NCBI RefSeq assembly: GCF_017811175.1
Contig: NZ_JACWIJ010000002.1
Coordinates: 372,001 to 436,000 of the forward strand
Length of the DNA: 64,000 bases
From: Melaminivora jejuensis
GTDB lineage: Bacteria; Pseudomonadota; Gammaproteobacteria; Burkholderiales; Burkholderiaceae_C
Direction: 5' to 3'
Part shown: positions 18,448 through 27,923 of the stretch, piece after piece
Layout of the letters: every line of letters begins with the position of its first letter
How positions within the stretch are numbered: the first letter of the stretch is position 1
Program-made: the position numbers and the translations under genes
The notes under the pieces: generated by a model
Told to the model about the DNA's origin: nothing
What the model saw: the letters and a program-made list of their open reading frames with translations, nothing else
Databases searched by the model: none

Positions 18448-19604
18448 ATACCGTCGTCCTGCCCAATGCCGCCCCTGTTTCGGCGGCCCCTGTCTCTGGC
18501 GCCGCCTCAGCCCCTGCGTCGGCCTGGGCGCAGCGCCTGCCGCTGCTGCTGGCCGTGCTGGCGCTGTTCGGCTGGCTGCTGTGGTCGGTCTCGGCGCGCC
18601 AGGCGCTGCTGCTGCTGGTCGGCGTGGGCTTTGGCGCCACGCTGGCCGGCGCGCGCTTTGGCTTCACCACCGGCTGGCGCCACCTGGTCGAGCGGCGCGA
18701 CCCGGGCGGCGTCTATGGCCAGTTGCTGCTGCTGGCGCTGCTGTCGGCCATCTCCATGCCCATGCTGGCGCACTTCCCGGAAACCACCGCCGCCCTCGGC
18801 CCGCCCTCGGTCAGCCTGTTGGTGGGGGCCTTCGTGTTCGGCATGGCCATGCAGATTGCCGACGGCTGCGGCTCGGGCACGCTGTACAAGGCCGGCCTGG
18901 GCGTGCCCATGAACATGGCCATCCTGCCGCTGTTCGCACTGGGCAGCTTTCTGGGCTCTGTGCATCTCAATGACTGGCTGGCCCTGGGCGCGACGGCGCC
19001 GGTGGGCCTGGTGCAGCGCTGGGGCGCGGGCACGGCGCTGGCCGCCACGCTGGCCGCCCTGGCCCTGGTGGCGCTGCTGGTGGCGCGCTGGAGTGGACGC
19101 CCGCTGCGCGCCGGCCTGTCCGGGCGCTGGCTCTGGGGGGCGCTGGCGCTGGCGCTGCTGGCGGCGCTGAATCTGCTGGTCGCCGGCCAGCCCTGGGGCG
19201 TGGTCTATGGCTTTGGCCTGTGGGGCGCCAAGGCGGCCACGGCGCTGGGCCTGTTCGATCCGGCGGCCAACGCCTTCTGGGGCGACGCCGGCCACGCCCA
19301 GCGCCTGTCGCAGACGCTGCTGCTGGATGTCACCAGCATCACCAACATCGGCATCCTGGCCGGGGCGCTGTGGGTGGCGGCCCGGCGCCCGCGTCCGAGC
19401 CAGCCGCTGAGCGGCCAGCAGTGGCTGGTGGGCATGGGGGCGGGCTTTTTGCTGGGCTACAGCTCGCGGCTGGCATTCGGCTGCAACGTCGGCGCCATGG
19501 TCAGCGGCATCAGCACCGGCAGCCTGCATGGCTGGATCTGGGTGCCGCTGGCCTTCGCCGGCACGCTGGTGGGCCTGCGCGTGCGCCGGTACTTCAAGTT
19601 TTGA
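18444..19604 (+). CDS. YeeE/YedE-family sulfur-compound permease (TsuA-like)
   Basis: 386 residues with about nine to ten membrane helices. The two family repeats each carry the conserved Cys signature: DGCGSGTLYKAGLG in the first half and FGCNVGAMVSGISTGSLHGW in the second. In characterised TsuA proteins these cysteines relay thiosulfate through the inner membrane. The first 45 residues are Ala/Pro-rich and unconserved. Its ATG overlaps the rhodanese stop by four bases; a small membrane-protein gene follows after 20 bases. Thiosulfate as substrate is inferred from the family and the rhodanese partner. Confidence 0.85.
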   Translation: MNTVVLPNAAPVSAAPVSGAASAPASAWAQRLPLLLAVLALFGWLLWSVSARQALLLLVGVGFGATLAGARFGFTTGWRHLVERRDPGGVYGQLLLLALLSAISMPMLAHFPETTAALGPPSVSLLVGAFVFGMAMQIADGCGSGTLYKAGLGVPMNMAILPLFALGSFLGSVHLNDWLALGATAPVGLVQRWGAGTALAATLAALALVALLVARWSGRPLRAGLSGRWLWGALALALLAALNLLVAGQPWGVVYGFGLWGAKAATALGLFDPAANAFWGDAGHAQRLSQTLLLDVTSITNIGILAGALWVAARRPRPSQPLSGQQWLVGMGAGFLLGYSSRLAFGCNVGAMVSGISTGSLHGWIWVPLAFAGTLVGLRVRRYFKF

Positions 19605-19624
19605 ACCGGGCGGGGATTTCAGTC

Positions 19625-19810
19625 ATGGCAACGAGCAATCCTGCATCTTCCGCCAACCTCCGGCGCTGGGCCTTCTGGCTGGCCCTGGTGGGCTTCATCG
19701 CCTGGGACTATGTGCATTCCGACCCGGTCAACCTGCGCCTGGAGCCGCCCATGATCACCGCCGGCTCGGGCACGGCGGCCAGCGGCGGGCACTGCGCCAT
19801 GCCGAAATGA
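19625..19810 (+). CDS. Small single-span membrane protein in the sulfur cassette
   Basis: 61 residues. A short polar N terminus, one membrane helix (RRWAFWLALVGFIAWDYV), then a periplasmic-side tail with a single Cys in GGHCAMPK at the very end. No family recognised. It starts 20 bases after the permease stop on the same strand, so it is probably part of the same transcript. The lone C-terminal Cys is notable next to two sulfur-transfer proteins, but any role is speculative. Confidence 0.6.
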   Translation: MATSNPASSANLRRWAFWLALVGFIAWDYVHSDPVNLRLEPPMITAGSGTAASGGHCAMPK

Positions 19811-19834
19811 GGCTAGGCGAGAATTTTGCTACTT

Positions 19835-19886
19835 TATCAATAGCTGTCAGCGCTTGCTAAACAAGGGTTTGAGGCCGATTTGATGC
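19835..19886 (+). repeat. Dispersed repeat, sense copy
   Basis: Nearly complete: TCAATAGCTGTCAGCGCTTG, then CTAAACAAGGGTTTGAGGCC and GATTTGATG. It separates the convergent sulfur cassette and methyltransferase genes. Confidence 0.85.
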
Positions 19887-19911
19887 TCAATATGGCATCT
19901 TCTGCCAGGCG

Positions 19912-20715
19912 TCAGGCTCCCAGGGCGAACACCACCGGCGTGCGATTGTCCGGCGCTGCATCCGCTCCATGCCTGGCCCCCGCACGCCACTGCTGCACGG
20001 TATGTGAGTACACGCGCGCATCGGCCAGCGTCAGGCCCTCGGCAAAGGCCAGGCGCGTGCCCGGGCGCAATTGCTGCACCAGCGCCTGCCACAGCGCGGC
20101 GTTGCGGTAGGGCGTCTCGATGAACAGCTGGCTCTGGCCCTGCTGCAGCGCCAGCGCCTCCAGCTCGCGGATGCGCTGGGCGCGCGCTGCTGCGTCCTGC
20201 GGCAGATAGCCGACGAAGGCGAAGTTCTGGCCATTGAGGCCGCTGGCCGCCAGCGCCAGCAGCAGCGATACCGGCCCGACCAGTGGCACGACGCGCGCGC
20301 CGGCGTCGTGCGCAGCGCGCACCACCGAGCTGCCCGGATCGGCCACGGCGGGCATCCCGGCCTCGCTGGCCAGGCCCATGTCGTGGCCGGCAAGCAAGGG
20401 GGCGAGCAGCGTGCGCGCGTCGAAGGCCGGAGCGCCGCTGCCGCCGTGGTCGCCCTTCTTGTGGACGTGGCGCGGCAGTTCGCTGATGTGCTGCTGCTGC
20501 AGCGGCGCGGCCAGCGGCTGCTCGGCATCAATGCGCTTGAGGTAGGCGCGCAGGCTCTTGGCGTTCTCGCAGACCCAGTGGGTCAGTTGCGCGGCCTGGC
20601 GCAGCGTGCCGGCTGGCAGCACCTCGACCAGCGGTGCCTGGGCGGCGCAGCCGAAGTCCAGCGGCGCCGGCACCAGGTACAGCGTGCCGGGCGTGGTGGC
20701 GGGGGCGCCACTCAT
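19912..20715 (-). CDS. SAM-dependent methyltransferase, tetrapyrrole-methylase fold (RsmI-related)
   Basis: 267 residues. It resembles RsmI (16S rRNA 2'-O-methyltransferase) in the SAM-binding block GLASEAGMPAVADPGSSVVRAA and in LVGPVSLLLALAASGLNGQNF. The N-terminal PGTLYLVPAPLDFG differs from the canonical RsmI start (LYVVATPIGN), and the family blocks around it are also altered, so this is more likely the RsmI-like paralogue that accompanies maf in Comamonadaceae. Its ATG overlaps the maf stop by four bases, indicating translational coupling. The RNA or other substrate is unknown. Confidence 0.75.
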   Translation of the reverse strand: MSGAPATTPGTLYLVPAPLDFGCAAQAPLVEVLPAGTLRQAAQLTHWVCENAKSLRAYLKRIDAEQPLAAPLQQQHISELPRHVHKKGDHGGSGAPAFDARTLLAPLLAGHDMGLASEAGMPAVADPGSSVVRAAHDAGARVVPLVGPVSLLLALAASGLNGQNFAFVGYLPQDAAARAQRIRELEALALQQGQSQLFIETPYRNAALWQALVQQLRPGTRLAFAEGLTLADARVYSHTVQQWRAGARHGADAAPDNRTPVVFALGA

Positions 20716-21311
20716 GGCAGCACCACTCCGGCGGCGCGCAACATGCCGCAGGTGCGGATCAGGGGCAGGCCGATCAGCGCCGTGGGGTCGTCGCTGTCGA
20801 TGGCCTCCAGCAGGCTGATGCCCAGGCCCTCGCTCTTGGCGCTGCCGGCGCAGTCGTAGGGCTGCTCGGCGTGCAGGTAGCGCTCGATCTCGTCGTCGTG
20901 CAAATCTCGGAAGCGCACGCGCACCGGCGCCACATCGGCTTGCTCGAAACCTGCTTCCAGGCAGACCACGGCCAGCGCGGTATGAAAGACCACCGTCTGC
21001 CCGCGCATCTGGCGCAGCTGCTGCACGGCGCGCTCGTGGCTGCCGGGCTTGCCCAGGCTGCGCCCGGCCAGGTCGGCCACCTGGTCGGAGCCGATGACCA
21101 GGGCGCCGGGCTGCTGCGCCGCCACGGCCTGCGCCTTGGCCAGCGCCAGGCGCAGCGCCAGGGCGCGTGGCGCCTCGTCCGGCAGCGGGGTTTCATCGAC
21201 CTGCGGCGCGGCCACGGCAAAGGGCAATTGCAGGCGCTGCAGCAGTTCGCGCCGGTAGCGCGAGGTCGAAGCCAGTACCAGCGGGCGGGGCAGGAAAGGT
21301 GTTCTTGACAT
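20712..21311 (-). CDS. maf: Maf-family nucleotide pyrophosphatase (YceF type)
   Basis: 199 residues. Maf signatures are LVLASTSRYRRELLQRLQLPF at the N terminus (Ser/Arg loop), the metal/base region VIGSDQVADL, and KSEGLGISLLEAIDSDDPTALIGLP. YceF-type Maf proteins hydrolyse 7-methyl-GTP and related modified nucleotides; E. coli yceF lies beside yceD-rpmF-plsX, exactly as here. It is transcribed divergently from yceD with 26 bases between the starts. Confidence 0.9.
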   Translation of the reverse strand: MSRTPFLPRPLVLASTSRYRRELLQRLQLPFAVAAPQVDETPLPDEAPRALALRLALAKAQAVAAQQPGALVIGSDQVADLAGRSLGKPGSHERAVQQLRQMRGQTVVFHTALAVVCLEAGFEQADVAPVRVRFRDLHDDEIERYLHAEQPYDCAGSAKSEGLGISLLEAIDSDDPTALIGLPLIRTCGMLRAAGVVLP

Positions 21312-21337
21312 CGTTTGATTCTCTTACACTGCCCGCC

Positions 21338-21886
21338 ATGACCAAGGAACACTCCCCCGACCGGCTGGATGTCAAGGCCTTCGCGCAGGCCGGCGCGCAT
21401 CTGTCCGGTCATGACACCCTGCTGCGCTACCAGCGCCTGGCCGAAGAGGCGCGCGGCTTGCACCCCGATCTGCGCGTGGACTGGAGCGCCGACGGCGCTA
21501 TCCGCTCGACCCACGGCCTGGGCGCCGAAGTTTGGCTGCACCTCAAGGCCGACGCCACCGTGCCGCTGATCTGCCAGCGCTGCCTGCAGCCCGTCGATGT
21601 GCCGCTGCAGGTGGAGCGCGAGTTTCGCTTCGTCGCCGACGAGGCGACCGCCGAGGCGCTCGACGATGATTGCGAGGAAGACCTGCTGGCCCTGCGGCGC
21701 GACTTCAATCTGCGCGAGCTGATCGAGGATGAGCTGATCATGGCCCTGCCCATCGTGCCGCGCCACGACGAATGCCCGGTGCCGGTGCAACTGGCCTCCA
21801 GCGACGAGGATTTCGAGGTGGCCAGTGCCAGCGTGCCCAATCCGTTTGCCGCGCTGGCTGGCCTGGGCAAGGGCAGCAAGGACTGA
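21338..21886 (+). CDS. yceD: YceD/DUF177-family protein (23S rRNA accumulation factor)
   Basis: 182 residues. The conserved DUF177 core has a Cys pair in PLICQRCLQPVDVPLQVEREFRF and an acidic block, EDLLALRRDFNLRELIEDELIMALPIVPRH, with a further Cys in HDECPVP. E. coli YceD and its plant relative are linked to 23S rRNA accumulation; the mechanism is not known. The position immediately upstream of rpmF is conserved across proteobacteria. Confidence 0.88.
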   Translation: MTKEHSPDRLDVKAFAQAGAHLSGHDTLLRYQRLAEEARGLHPDLRVDWSADGAIRSTHGLGAEVWLHLKADATVPLICQRCLQPVDVPLQVEREFRFVADEATAEALDDDCEEDLLALRRDFNLRELIEDELIMALPIVPRHDECPVPVQLASSDEDFEVASASVPNPFAALAGLGKGSKD

Positions 21887-21922
21887 GCCGGGCCAGTGCC
21901 GGATCGGCATCGACGCCTGCGC

Positions 21923-21928
21923 TATAAT
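21923..21928 (+). promoter_or_regulatory. Putative sigma-70 -10 element for rpmF
   Basis: A perfect TATAAT in the 126-base gap between yceD and rpmF, about 85 bases upstream of the rpmF ATG. No good -35 is seen at 17 bases upstream, so an activator or an extended leader may be involved. Confidence 0.45.
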
Positions 21929-22012
21929 TGCGGGCTTCGCGCGAAACCCCTCGTGTCTTTTATGGGCTGATCGCGTTTTCTTTTTCAACCCTTTCAAGAC
22001 CAGGAGCCGATC

Positions 22013-22195
22013 ATGGCTGTTCAGCAAAACAAGAAGTCCCCCTCCAAGCGCGGTATGCACCGCTCGCACAACGCCCTGACCACCCCGGGCACGGCTGTCG
22101 AGCCGGTGACCGGCGAGACGCACCTGCGCCACCACATCAGCCCCAACGGCTTCTACCGTGGCCGCCAGGTGATCAAGGCCAAGAACGAAGCCTGA
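22013..22195 (+). CDS. rpmF: 50S ribosomal protein L32
   Basis: 60 residues: [19 protein letters not shown] and the characteristic [18 protein letters not shown] tail. Typical L32 length and position between yceD and plsX. This version lacks the zinc-binding Cys pairs of some L32 proteins. An AGGAGC ribosome-binding site lies just upstream of the ATG. Confidence 0.97.
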   Translation: MAVQQNKKSPSKRGMHRSHNALTTPGTAVEPVTGETHLRHHISPNGFYRGRQVIKAKNEA

Positions 22196-22249
22196 CACTT
22201 GCGCTGCGGCGGCCCGCCTGCTGCTTGCGGGGCGGGCTGCACCATATTC

Positions 22250-22283
22250 GGGCCTGCGGCTACGTCCTGCGTAGCGCAGGCCC
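22250..22283 (+). terminator. Long hairpin downstream of rpmF
   Basis: Arms GGGCCTGCG (22250-22258) and CGCAGGCCC (22275-22283), with an inner CTACG/CGTAG stem: 14 pairs with one bulged G. It is followed by TTGTCGTTTT, a weak U tract. Likely the first half of a double terminator or an RNA-end stabiliser. Confidence 0.6.
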
Positions 22284-22295
22284 TTGTCGTTTTCG

Positions 22296-22318
22296 GCTGC
22301 CACAATGGCAGCTTTTTT
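22296..22318 (+). terminator. Intrinsic terminator between rpmF and plsX
   Basis: Perfect 7-bp stem GCTGCCA / TGGCAGC with a CAA loop, followed directly by six T. It should end much of the rpmF transcript and reduce flow into plsX, which begins 44 bases later. Confidence 0.8.
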
Positions 22319-22361
22319 GTATCCGGCCCACTGCTGGGCCGTGTCTTTGCGATCCTTGCCG

Positions 22362-23414
22362 ATGATTACCTTGGCTGTTGACTGCATGGGGGGCGACCAC
22401 GGCCCCGATGTCACGCTGGTTGCGTGCCGCCAGTTCCTGGAGAGCCACGCCGACGCGCGCCTGCTGCTGGTAGGCCGCCCCGAGCGGCTGCAGGCGCTGG
22501 TACACGAGCGCGCCCAGCACGTCCCAGCCAGCGAGGTGGTCGGCATGGACGATGCCGTGGAGGTGGCGCTGCGGCGCAAGAAGGACTCATCCATGCGCGT
22601 GGCCATCGCCCAGGTCAAGAGCGGCAGCGCGCAGGCGGCGGTGTCGGCCGGCAACACCGGCGCGCTGATGGCGATTGCCCGCTATTTGCTGAAAACCCTG
22701 GATGGCATCGACCGCCCGGCGATCGCCACGCAAATCCCCAACGCACGCGGCGGCGCCACCACGGTGCTCGATCTGGGCGCCAACGTCGACTCCACCGCCG
22801 AACACCTGCTGCAGTTTGCCGTGATGGGCTCGGCCCTGGTGTCAGTATTGAATGACGAGCCGCAGCCCAGCGTCGGCCTGCTCAACATCGGCGAAGAAGC
22901 CATCAAGGGCAGCGAAGAGATCAAGCGCGCCGGCGAGCTGCTGCGTGCCGCAGGCAACGCTGGCGACCTGAACTTCATCGGCAACGTCGAGGGCAACGAC
23001 ATCTTCCGTGGCACGGCGCAGATCGTGGTGTGCGACGGTTTTGTCGGCAACGTGGCGCTCAAGACCATCGAGGGCCTGGCCAGCATGATCGGCGGCTTCA
23101 TGAAGGAGGAGTTCTCGCGCAACCTGCTGACCAAGGCCGCCGCCGTGGTGGCCTGGCCGGTGCTGTCGGCGCTCAAGCGGCGCATGGATCACCGCCGCTA
23201 CAACGGCGCGGCGCTGCTGGGCCTGCGCGGGCTGGTGTTCAAGAGCCACGGCTCGGCCGACGCGCTGGCCTTCGAGCAGGCACTGTGCCGGGCTTATGAT
23301 GCGGCCCGCAACAACCTGCTCGAGCGCGTGCGCGCCCGGGTTGCCCATGCGGCGCCGCTGCTGGGCAGCACGACCGCTTCCACCACCCCTGGCGCCGCCT
23401 CGGCCCCCCTTTGA
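22362..23414 (+). CDS. plsX: Phosphate acyltransferase PlsX
   Basis: 350 residues. It converts acyl-ACP to acyl-phosphate for phospholipid synthesis at the inner membrane. Recognised from [17 protein letters not shown] at the start, the [14 protein letters not shown] block, [28 protein letters not shown] and [16 protein letters not shown]. The ATG at 22362 matches the family start; the upstream open frame is unconserved. The stop overlaps the fabH start by one base, beginning the fab operon. Confidence 0.96.
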   Translation: MITLAVDCMGGDHGPDVTLVACRQFLESHADARLLLVGRPERLQALVHERAQHVPASEVVGMDDAVEVALRRKKDSSMRVAIAQVKSGSAQAAVSAGNTGALMAIARYLLKTLDGIDRPAIATQIPNARGGATTVLDLGANVDSTAEHLLQFAVMGSALVSVLNDEPQPSVGLLNIGEEAIKGSEEIKRAGELLRAAGNAGDLNFIGNVEGNDIFRGTAQIVVCDGFVGNVALKTIEGLASMIGGFMKEEFSRNLLTKAAAVVAWPVLSALKRRMDHRRYNGAALLGLRGLVFKSHGSADALAFEQALCRAYDAARNNLLERVRARVAHAAPLLGSTTASTTPGAASAPL

Positions 23415-24394
23415 TGACACCACGCTATTCCCGCATTGTCGGCACGGGCAGCAGCCTGCCTGCGCGCCGAGTGAGCAACGCCGATCTGGTGGCCGAGCTG
23501 GCAGCCCAGGGCGTCGAGACTTCCGACGAGTGGATCGTCGAGCGCACCGGCATCCACGCGCGCCACTTTGCCGAGCGCGAGCAGACGGCCAGCGATCTGG
23601 CGCTGCAGGCCTCGCGCCAGGCCCTGGCCGCTGCCGGCTGCGAGGCCGCAGACATCGACCTGATCATCGTCGCCACGTCCACGCCGGACATGGTATTTCC
23701 CTCCACGGCCTGCATCTTGCAGCACAAGTTGGGCATCGCCGGCTGCCCGGCCTTCGACGTGCAGGCGGTGTGCAGCGGTTTTGTCTATGCGCTCACCGTG
23801 GCCGACGCCATGATCCGCGCCGGCAATGCCCGGCGCGCGCTGGTGGTGGGCGCCGAGGTCTTCAGCCGCATCCTGAACTTCCAGGATCGCACGACCTGCG
23901 TGCTGTTCGGCGACGGCGCCGGCGCCGTGGTGCTGCAAGCCAGCGACGAGCCGGGCATCCTGGCCAGCGACCTGCACGCCGACGGCAGGCACGTGGGCAT
24001 TCTGTGCGTGCCCGGCAACGTCTATGGCGGCGAGGTGCTGGGCAGCCCGCTCTTGACCATGGATGGCCAGGCGGTCTTCAAGCTGGCTGTGGGCGTGCTG
24101 GAGAAGGCCGCCCGCGCCGTGCTGGACAAGGCCGGCCTGCAGGAAGGGGACATCGACTGGCTGATCCCGCACCAGGCCAACATCCGCATCATGCAGAGCA
24201 CGGCGCGCAAGCTCAAGCTGCCCATGGACAGGGTCGTGGTCACCGTCGATCAGCACGGCAACACCTCGGCAGCCTCCATCCCGCTGGCGCTGGATCAGGC
24301 GGTGCGCGCCGGCCAGGTGCAGCCCGGCCAGACCGTGATGCTGGAGGGCGTGGGCGGCGGCTTCACCTGGGGTGCTGTGCTCCTGAAAATGTAG
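23414..24394 (+). CDS. fabH: Beta-ketoacyl-ACP synthase III
   Basis: 326 residues. It condenses acetyl-CoA with malonyl-ACP to start fatty-acid synthesis. The catalytic triad is visible: Cys120 in [12 protein letters not shown], His253 in [10 protein letters not shown], Asn283 in [10 protein letters not shown]. The C-terminal [14 protein letters not shown] is canonical. The final Lys-Met and the TAG stop fall inside a repeat copy (AAAATGTAGCTGC), so the repeat supplies the last codons. Confidence 0.96.
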   Translation: MTPRYSRIVGTGSSLPARRVSNADLVAELAAQGVETSDEWIVERTGIHARHFAEREQTASDLALQASRQALAAAGCEAADIDLIIVATSTPDMVFPSTACILQHKLGIAGCPAFDVQAVCSGFVYALTVADAMIRAGNARRALVVGAEVFSRILNFQDRTTCVLFGDGAGAVVLQASDEPGILASDLHADGRHVGILCVPGNVYGGEVLGSPLLTMDGQAVFKLAVGVLEKAARAVLDKAGLQEGDIDWLIPHQANIRIMQSTARKLKLPMDRVVVTVDQHGNTSAASIPLALDQAVRAGQVQPGQTVMLEGVGGGFTWGAVLLKM

Positions 24395-24440
24395 CTGCAA
24401 ACGCTTGCCTGGCAAGGCTTTGAGGCGTATTTCATTGATA
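24383..24440 (+). repeat. Dispersed repeat, sense copy overlapping the fabH stop
   Basis: CCTGAAAATGTAGCTGCAAA, then CGCTTGCCTGGCAAGGCTTT and GAGGCGTATTTCA. It fills most of the 75 bases between fabH and fabD. Confidence 0.8.
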
Positions 24441-24469
24441 ATTTTGAATGGTTTGATTCCGAGTTGGTA

Positions 24470-25423
24470 ATGGCTGAAACCTTTGCATTCGTCTTCCCGG
24501 GCCAAGGCTCGCAGTCGGTTGGCATGTTGGACGCCTGGGGCGACCATCCCGCCGTGCGCGAGACACTGGCCGAAGCGTCCGACGCCCTGGACGAGGACAT
24601 CGGCGCGTTGATCGCCGCCGGCCCCAAGGAGGCGCTGGCGCTGACTACCAACACCCAGCCCGTCATGCTGGTGGCCGGCGTGGCTGCCTGGCGCGCCTGG
24701 CGTGCCGAGGGCGGTGCGTTGCCTGCCGCCGTGGCCGGGCACTCGCTGGGTGAATATTCCGCGCTGGTCGCCGCTGGCGTGCTGACGCTGGCCCAGGCCG
24801 CGCCGCTGGTGCGCCTGCGCGCCGCCGCCATGCAGCAGGCTGTGCCCGTGGGTGCCGGCGCCATGGCTGCCATCCTGGGTCTGGATGCTTCCAAAGTGAT
24901 AGCTGGCTGCGCTGAAGCCACGGCCTTTTTCGGAGAAAACACTGTCGAAGTCGTGGAGGCCGTGAACTTCAACGACCCGGTGCAGACCGTGATTGCCGGC
25001 ACCAAGGCCGGCGTGGACAAGGGCTGCGAAGTGCTCAAGGGTCTGGGCGCCAAGCGTGCGCTGCCGCTGCCGGTGTCCGCACCCTTCCACTCCAGCCTGA
25101 TGCAGCCCGCTGCCGAGAAGCTGCGCACGGCCCTGGCCAACCTTGCACTGGCCGCGCCGAGCATCCCCGTGCTCAACAACGTGGACGTGGCGGTGCAGAG
25201 CGAGCCGGACGCCATCCGCGACGCGCTGTACCGCCAGGCTTTCGCCCCGGTGCGCTGGGTCGAGTGCGTGCAGGCGCTGAAAGCACGCGGTGCAACCCAC
25301 ATCGTCGAGTGCGGCCCCGGCAAGGTGCTGACTGGCATGACCAAACGCATCGACCCCGAGCTGGTCGGCGCATCCCTGTACGACCCGGCCACGCTGGCCG
25401 AAACCAAGGAGCTGCTGGCATGA
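24470..25423 (+). CDS. fabD: Malonyl-CoA:ACP transacylase
   Basis: 317 residues. It loads malonyl groups onto ACP. Motifs: FPGQGSQSVGML at the start, active Ser92 in GHSLGEYSALVAAG, the His in VSAPFHSSLM and ECGPGKVLTG near the end. The ATG at 24470 is used; an in-frame TTG lies 6 bases upstream. Residues around LDASKVIAGCAEATAFFGEN, which include extra residues relative to E. coli FabD, coincide with a degenerate copy of the dispersed repeat. The stop overlaps fabG (ATGA). Confidence 0.96.
   Translation: MAETFAFVFPGQGSQSVGMLDAWGDHPAVRETLAEASDALDEDIGALIAAGPKEALALTTNTQPVMLVAGVAAWRAWRAEGGALPAAVAGHSLGEYSALVAAGVLTLAQAAPLVRLRAAAMQQAVPVGAGAMAAILGLDASKVIAGCAEATAFFGENTVEVVEAVNFNDPVQTVIAGTKAGVDKGCEVLKGLGAKRALPLPVSAPFHSSLMQPAAEKLRTALANLALAAPSIPVLNNVDVAVQSEPDAIRDALYRQAFAPVRWVECVQALKARGATHIVECGPGKVLTGMTKRIDPELVGASLYDPATLAETKELLA
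24885..24925 (+). repeat. Degenerate repeat fragment inside fabD
   Basis: TTCCAAAGTGATAGCTGGCT then GCGCTGAAGCC resembles the GATAGCTGGCAGCGCTTGCC core at 1634-1660. It is in sense orientation and encodes ASKVIAGCAEA. Confidence 0.4.
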
Positions 25424-26163
25424 GCGCCCAGGAATCCACTCCCCGCGTCGCCCTGGTCACCGGCGCCACGCGCGGCATCGGCGCGGCCATCGCCGCCGAG
25501 CTGGCCGCGCGCGGCCTGCGCGTCATCGGCACCGCCACCAGCGACGAAGGCGCCGAGCGCATCGGCGCGGCCCTGGCCCCGCACGGCGGGCGCGGCGTGC
25601 GGCTCGATGTCACCGACGGCGCTGCCGTCGATGCCCTGGTCGATGCCATCGTCAAGCACGACGGCGGCCTGCACGTGCTGGTCAACAACGCCGGCATCAC
25701 CCGCGACCAGCTCGCCATGAGGATGAAGGACGACGACTGGGACGCCGTCATCGACACCAACCTCAAGGCGGTGTTCCGTGCCAGTCGCGCTGCCATCCGC
25801 CCCATGATGAAGCAGCGCTTTGGCCGCATCATCAGCATCACCAGCGTGGTTGGCGCCTCGGGCAACCCGGGCCAGGCCAACTACGCGGCGGCCAAGGCCG
25901 GCGTGGCCGGCATGACGCGGGCGCTGGCGCGCGAGCTGGGCAGCCGCGGCATCACGGTGAACTGCGTCGCCCCGGGCTTCATTGCCACCGACATGACGGC
26001 GGTGCTGCCCGAAGAGCAGAAAAAAGCCCTGCGCGCGCAGATCGCCCTGGGCGATCTGGGCCGCCCGGAAGACATCGCCCACGCCGTGGCCTACCTGGCC
26101 TCGGATGGCGCCGGCTATGTCACCGGGCAGGAGTTGCATGTCAATGGCGGCATGTACATGTAA
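25420..26163 (+). CDS. fabG: 3-oxoacyl-ACP reductase
   Basis: 247 residues, an NADPH-dependent short-chain dehydrogenase of fatty-acid elongation. Cofactor motif TGATRGIGAAIA, NNAG motif VLVNNAGITRDQ, and catalytic Ser142-Tyr155-Lys159 (TSVVGASGNPGQANYAAAK). The C terminus, YVTGQELHVNGGMYM, is the standard FabG tetramer contact. Its position between fabD and acpP makes the assignment secure. Confidence 0.96.
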   Translation: MSAQESTPRVALVTGATRGIGAAIAAELAARGLRVIGTATSDEGAERIGAALAPHGGRGVRLDVTDGAAVDALVDAIVKHDGGLHVLVNNAGITRDQLAMRMKDDDWDAVIDTNLKAVFRASRAAIRPMMKQRFGRIISITSVVGASGNPGQANYAAAKAGVAGMTRALARELGSRGITVNCVAPGFIATDMTAVLPEEQKKALRAQIALGDLGRPEDIAHAVAYLASDGAGYVTGQELHVNGGMYM

Positions 26164-26508
<345 letters not shown>

Positions 26509-26558
26509 ACCATGCCGCCACGGTGGCGGCGCACCCCCCCAGCTAAAGGTTTTCACGC

Positions 26559-27803
26559 ATGAGCCGTCGTCGCGTTGTCGTGACCGGCCTGGGTTGCGTC
26601 TCCCCCGTGGGCAATACGGTGGCGCAGTCCTGGGCCAACATCCTTGCCGGCAAGTCCGGCATCGACCTCATCACCCGTTTCGATGCCTCCAGCTTCGCCT
26701 GCAGGATTGCCGGTGAGGTCAAGGGCTTCGACCTCGATGCCTATCTGAGCGCCAAGGATGCGCGCACCATGGATACCTTCATCCATTACGGCATCGCTGC
26801 GGCCCAGGAGGCCGTGCAGGATGCCGGCCTGCCCACGGGTGCGGCGCTGGACGAAGACTTGGCCACGCGCATCGGCTGCATCATTGGCTCAGGGATAGGT
26901 GGCCTGCCGCTGATCGAGGACACGCACGCCGAGCTGGAAAAGCGCGGCCCACGGCGCATCACGCCGTTCTTCGTGCCGGCGTCCATCATCAACATGGTGG
27001 CCGGGCACGTCTCGATGCGTTTTGGCTTCAAAGGCCCCAACCTGTCGGTGGTCACTGCCTGCACTACCGGGCTGCACTGCATCGGCGAGGCGGCGCGCAA
27101 GATCGAGTATGGCGATGCCGACGTGATCGTCGCCGGCGGCAGCGAGGCTACGGTCTCGCCGCTGGGCGTGGGGGGCTTTGCCGCCATGCGGGCGCTGTCC
27201 ACGCGCAACGACGATCCGCAGACGGCCTCGCGCCCCTGGGACAAGGGCCGCGATGGCTTCGTGCTGGGCGAGGGCGCTGGTGTGCTGGTACTCGAAGAAT
27301 ACGAACACGCCAAGGCGCGCGGCGCAAAGATCTACGCTGAACTCACCGGCTACGGCATGAGTGCCGACGCCGGCCACATGACGGCGCCCAACATGGACGG
27401 CCCGCGCCGCGCCATGCTGGCGGCCTTGAAGAACGCCGGCCTGAACGCCGACCAGGTGCAATACCTGAACGCGCACGGCACCTCGACGCCGCTGGGCGAC
27501 ATCAACGAGACCAATGCCATCAAGGCGGCCCTGGGTGAACATGCCCGCAATATGGTAGTCAGCTCGACCAAGTCCATGACCGGCCACCTGCTGGGCGGCG
27601 CCGGCGGCATCGAGAGCGTGTTCACCGTGCTGGCGCTGTACCACCAGAAGGTGCCGCCGACCATCAACATCTTCGAGCAGGATCCCGAGTGCGACCTGGA
27701 CTACTGCGCCAATGAGGCGCGCGACATGAAGATGGACGTGGCGCTGAAGAACAACTTCGGCTTTGGCGGCACCAACGGCACGCTGGTGTTCCAGCGGGTC
27801 TGA
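26559..27803 (+). CDS. fabF: Beta-ketoacyl-ACP synthase II
   Basis: 414 residues, the elongating condensing enzyme. The Cys-His-His triad is visible: Cys168 in [11 protein letters not shown], His in [13 protein letters not shown] and His in [12 protein letters not shown]; the C-terminal [15 protein letters not shown] is canonical. It lies 50 bases after acpP, the usual order. Confidence 0.97.
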   Translation: MSRRRVVVTGLGCVSPVGNTVAQSWANILAGKSGIDLITRFDASSFACRIAGEVKGFDLDAYLSAKDARTMDTFIHYGIAAAQEAVQDAGLPTGAALDEDLATRIGCIIGSGIGGLPLIEDTHAELEKRGPRRITPFFVPASIINMVAGHVSMRFGFKGPNLSVVTACTTGLHCIGEAARKIEYGDADVIVAGGSEATVSPLGVGGFAAMRALSTRNDDPQTASRPWDKGRDGFVLGEGAGVLVLEEYEHAKARGAKIYAELTGYGMSADAGHMTAPNMDGPRRAMLAALKNAGLNADQVQYLNAHGTSTPLGDINETNAIKAALGEHARNMVVSSTKSMTGHLLGGAGGIESVFTVLALYHQKVPPTINIFEQDPECDLDYCANEARDMKMDVALKNNFGFGGTNGTLVFQRV

Positions 27804-27923
27804 GCGGCAGAGCCAGAGCCAGAGCCAGAGCGTGCAGCAGCTGCGTTGCCTGCAAGTGCGGCCTGCTGCGTCCGCCAGGGTGGCCGCACTCGCTGCCTGG
27901 TTCCCGACTGGCGTTTAGCTGCC

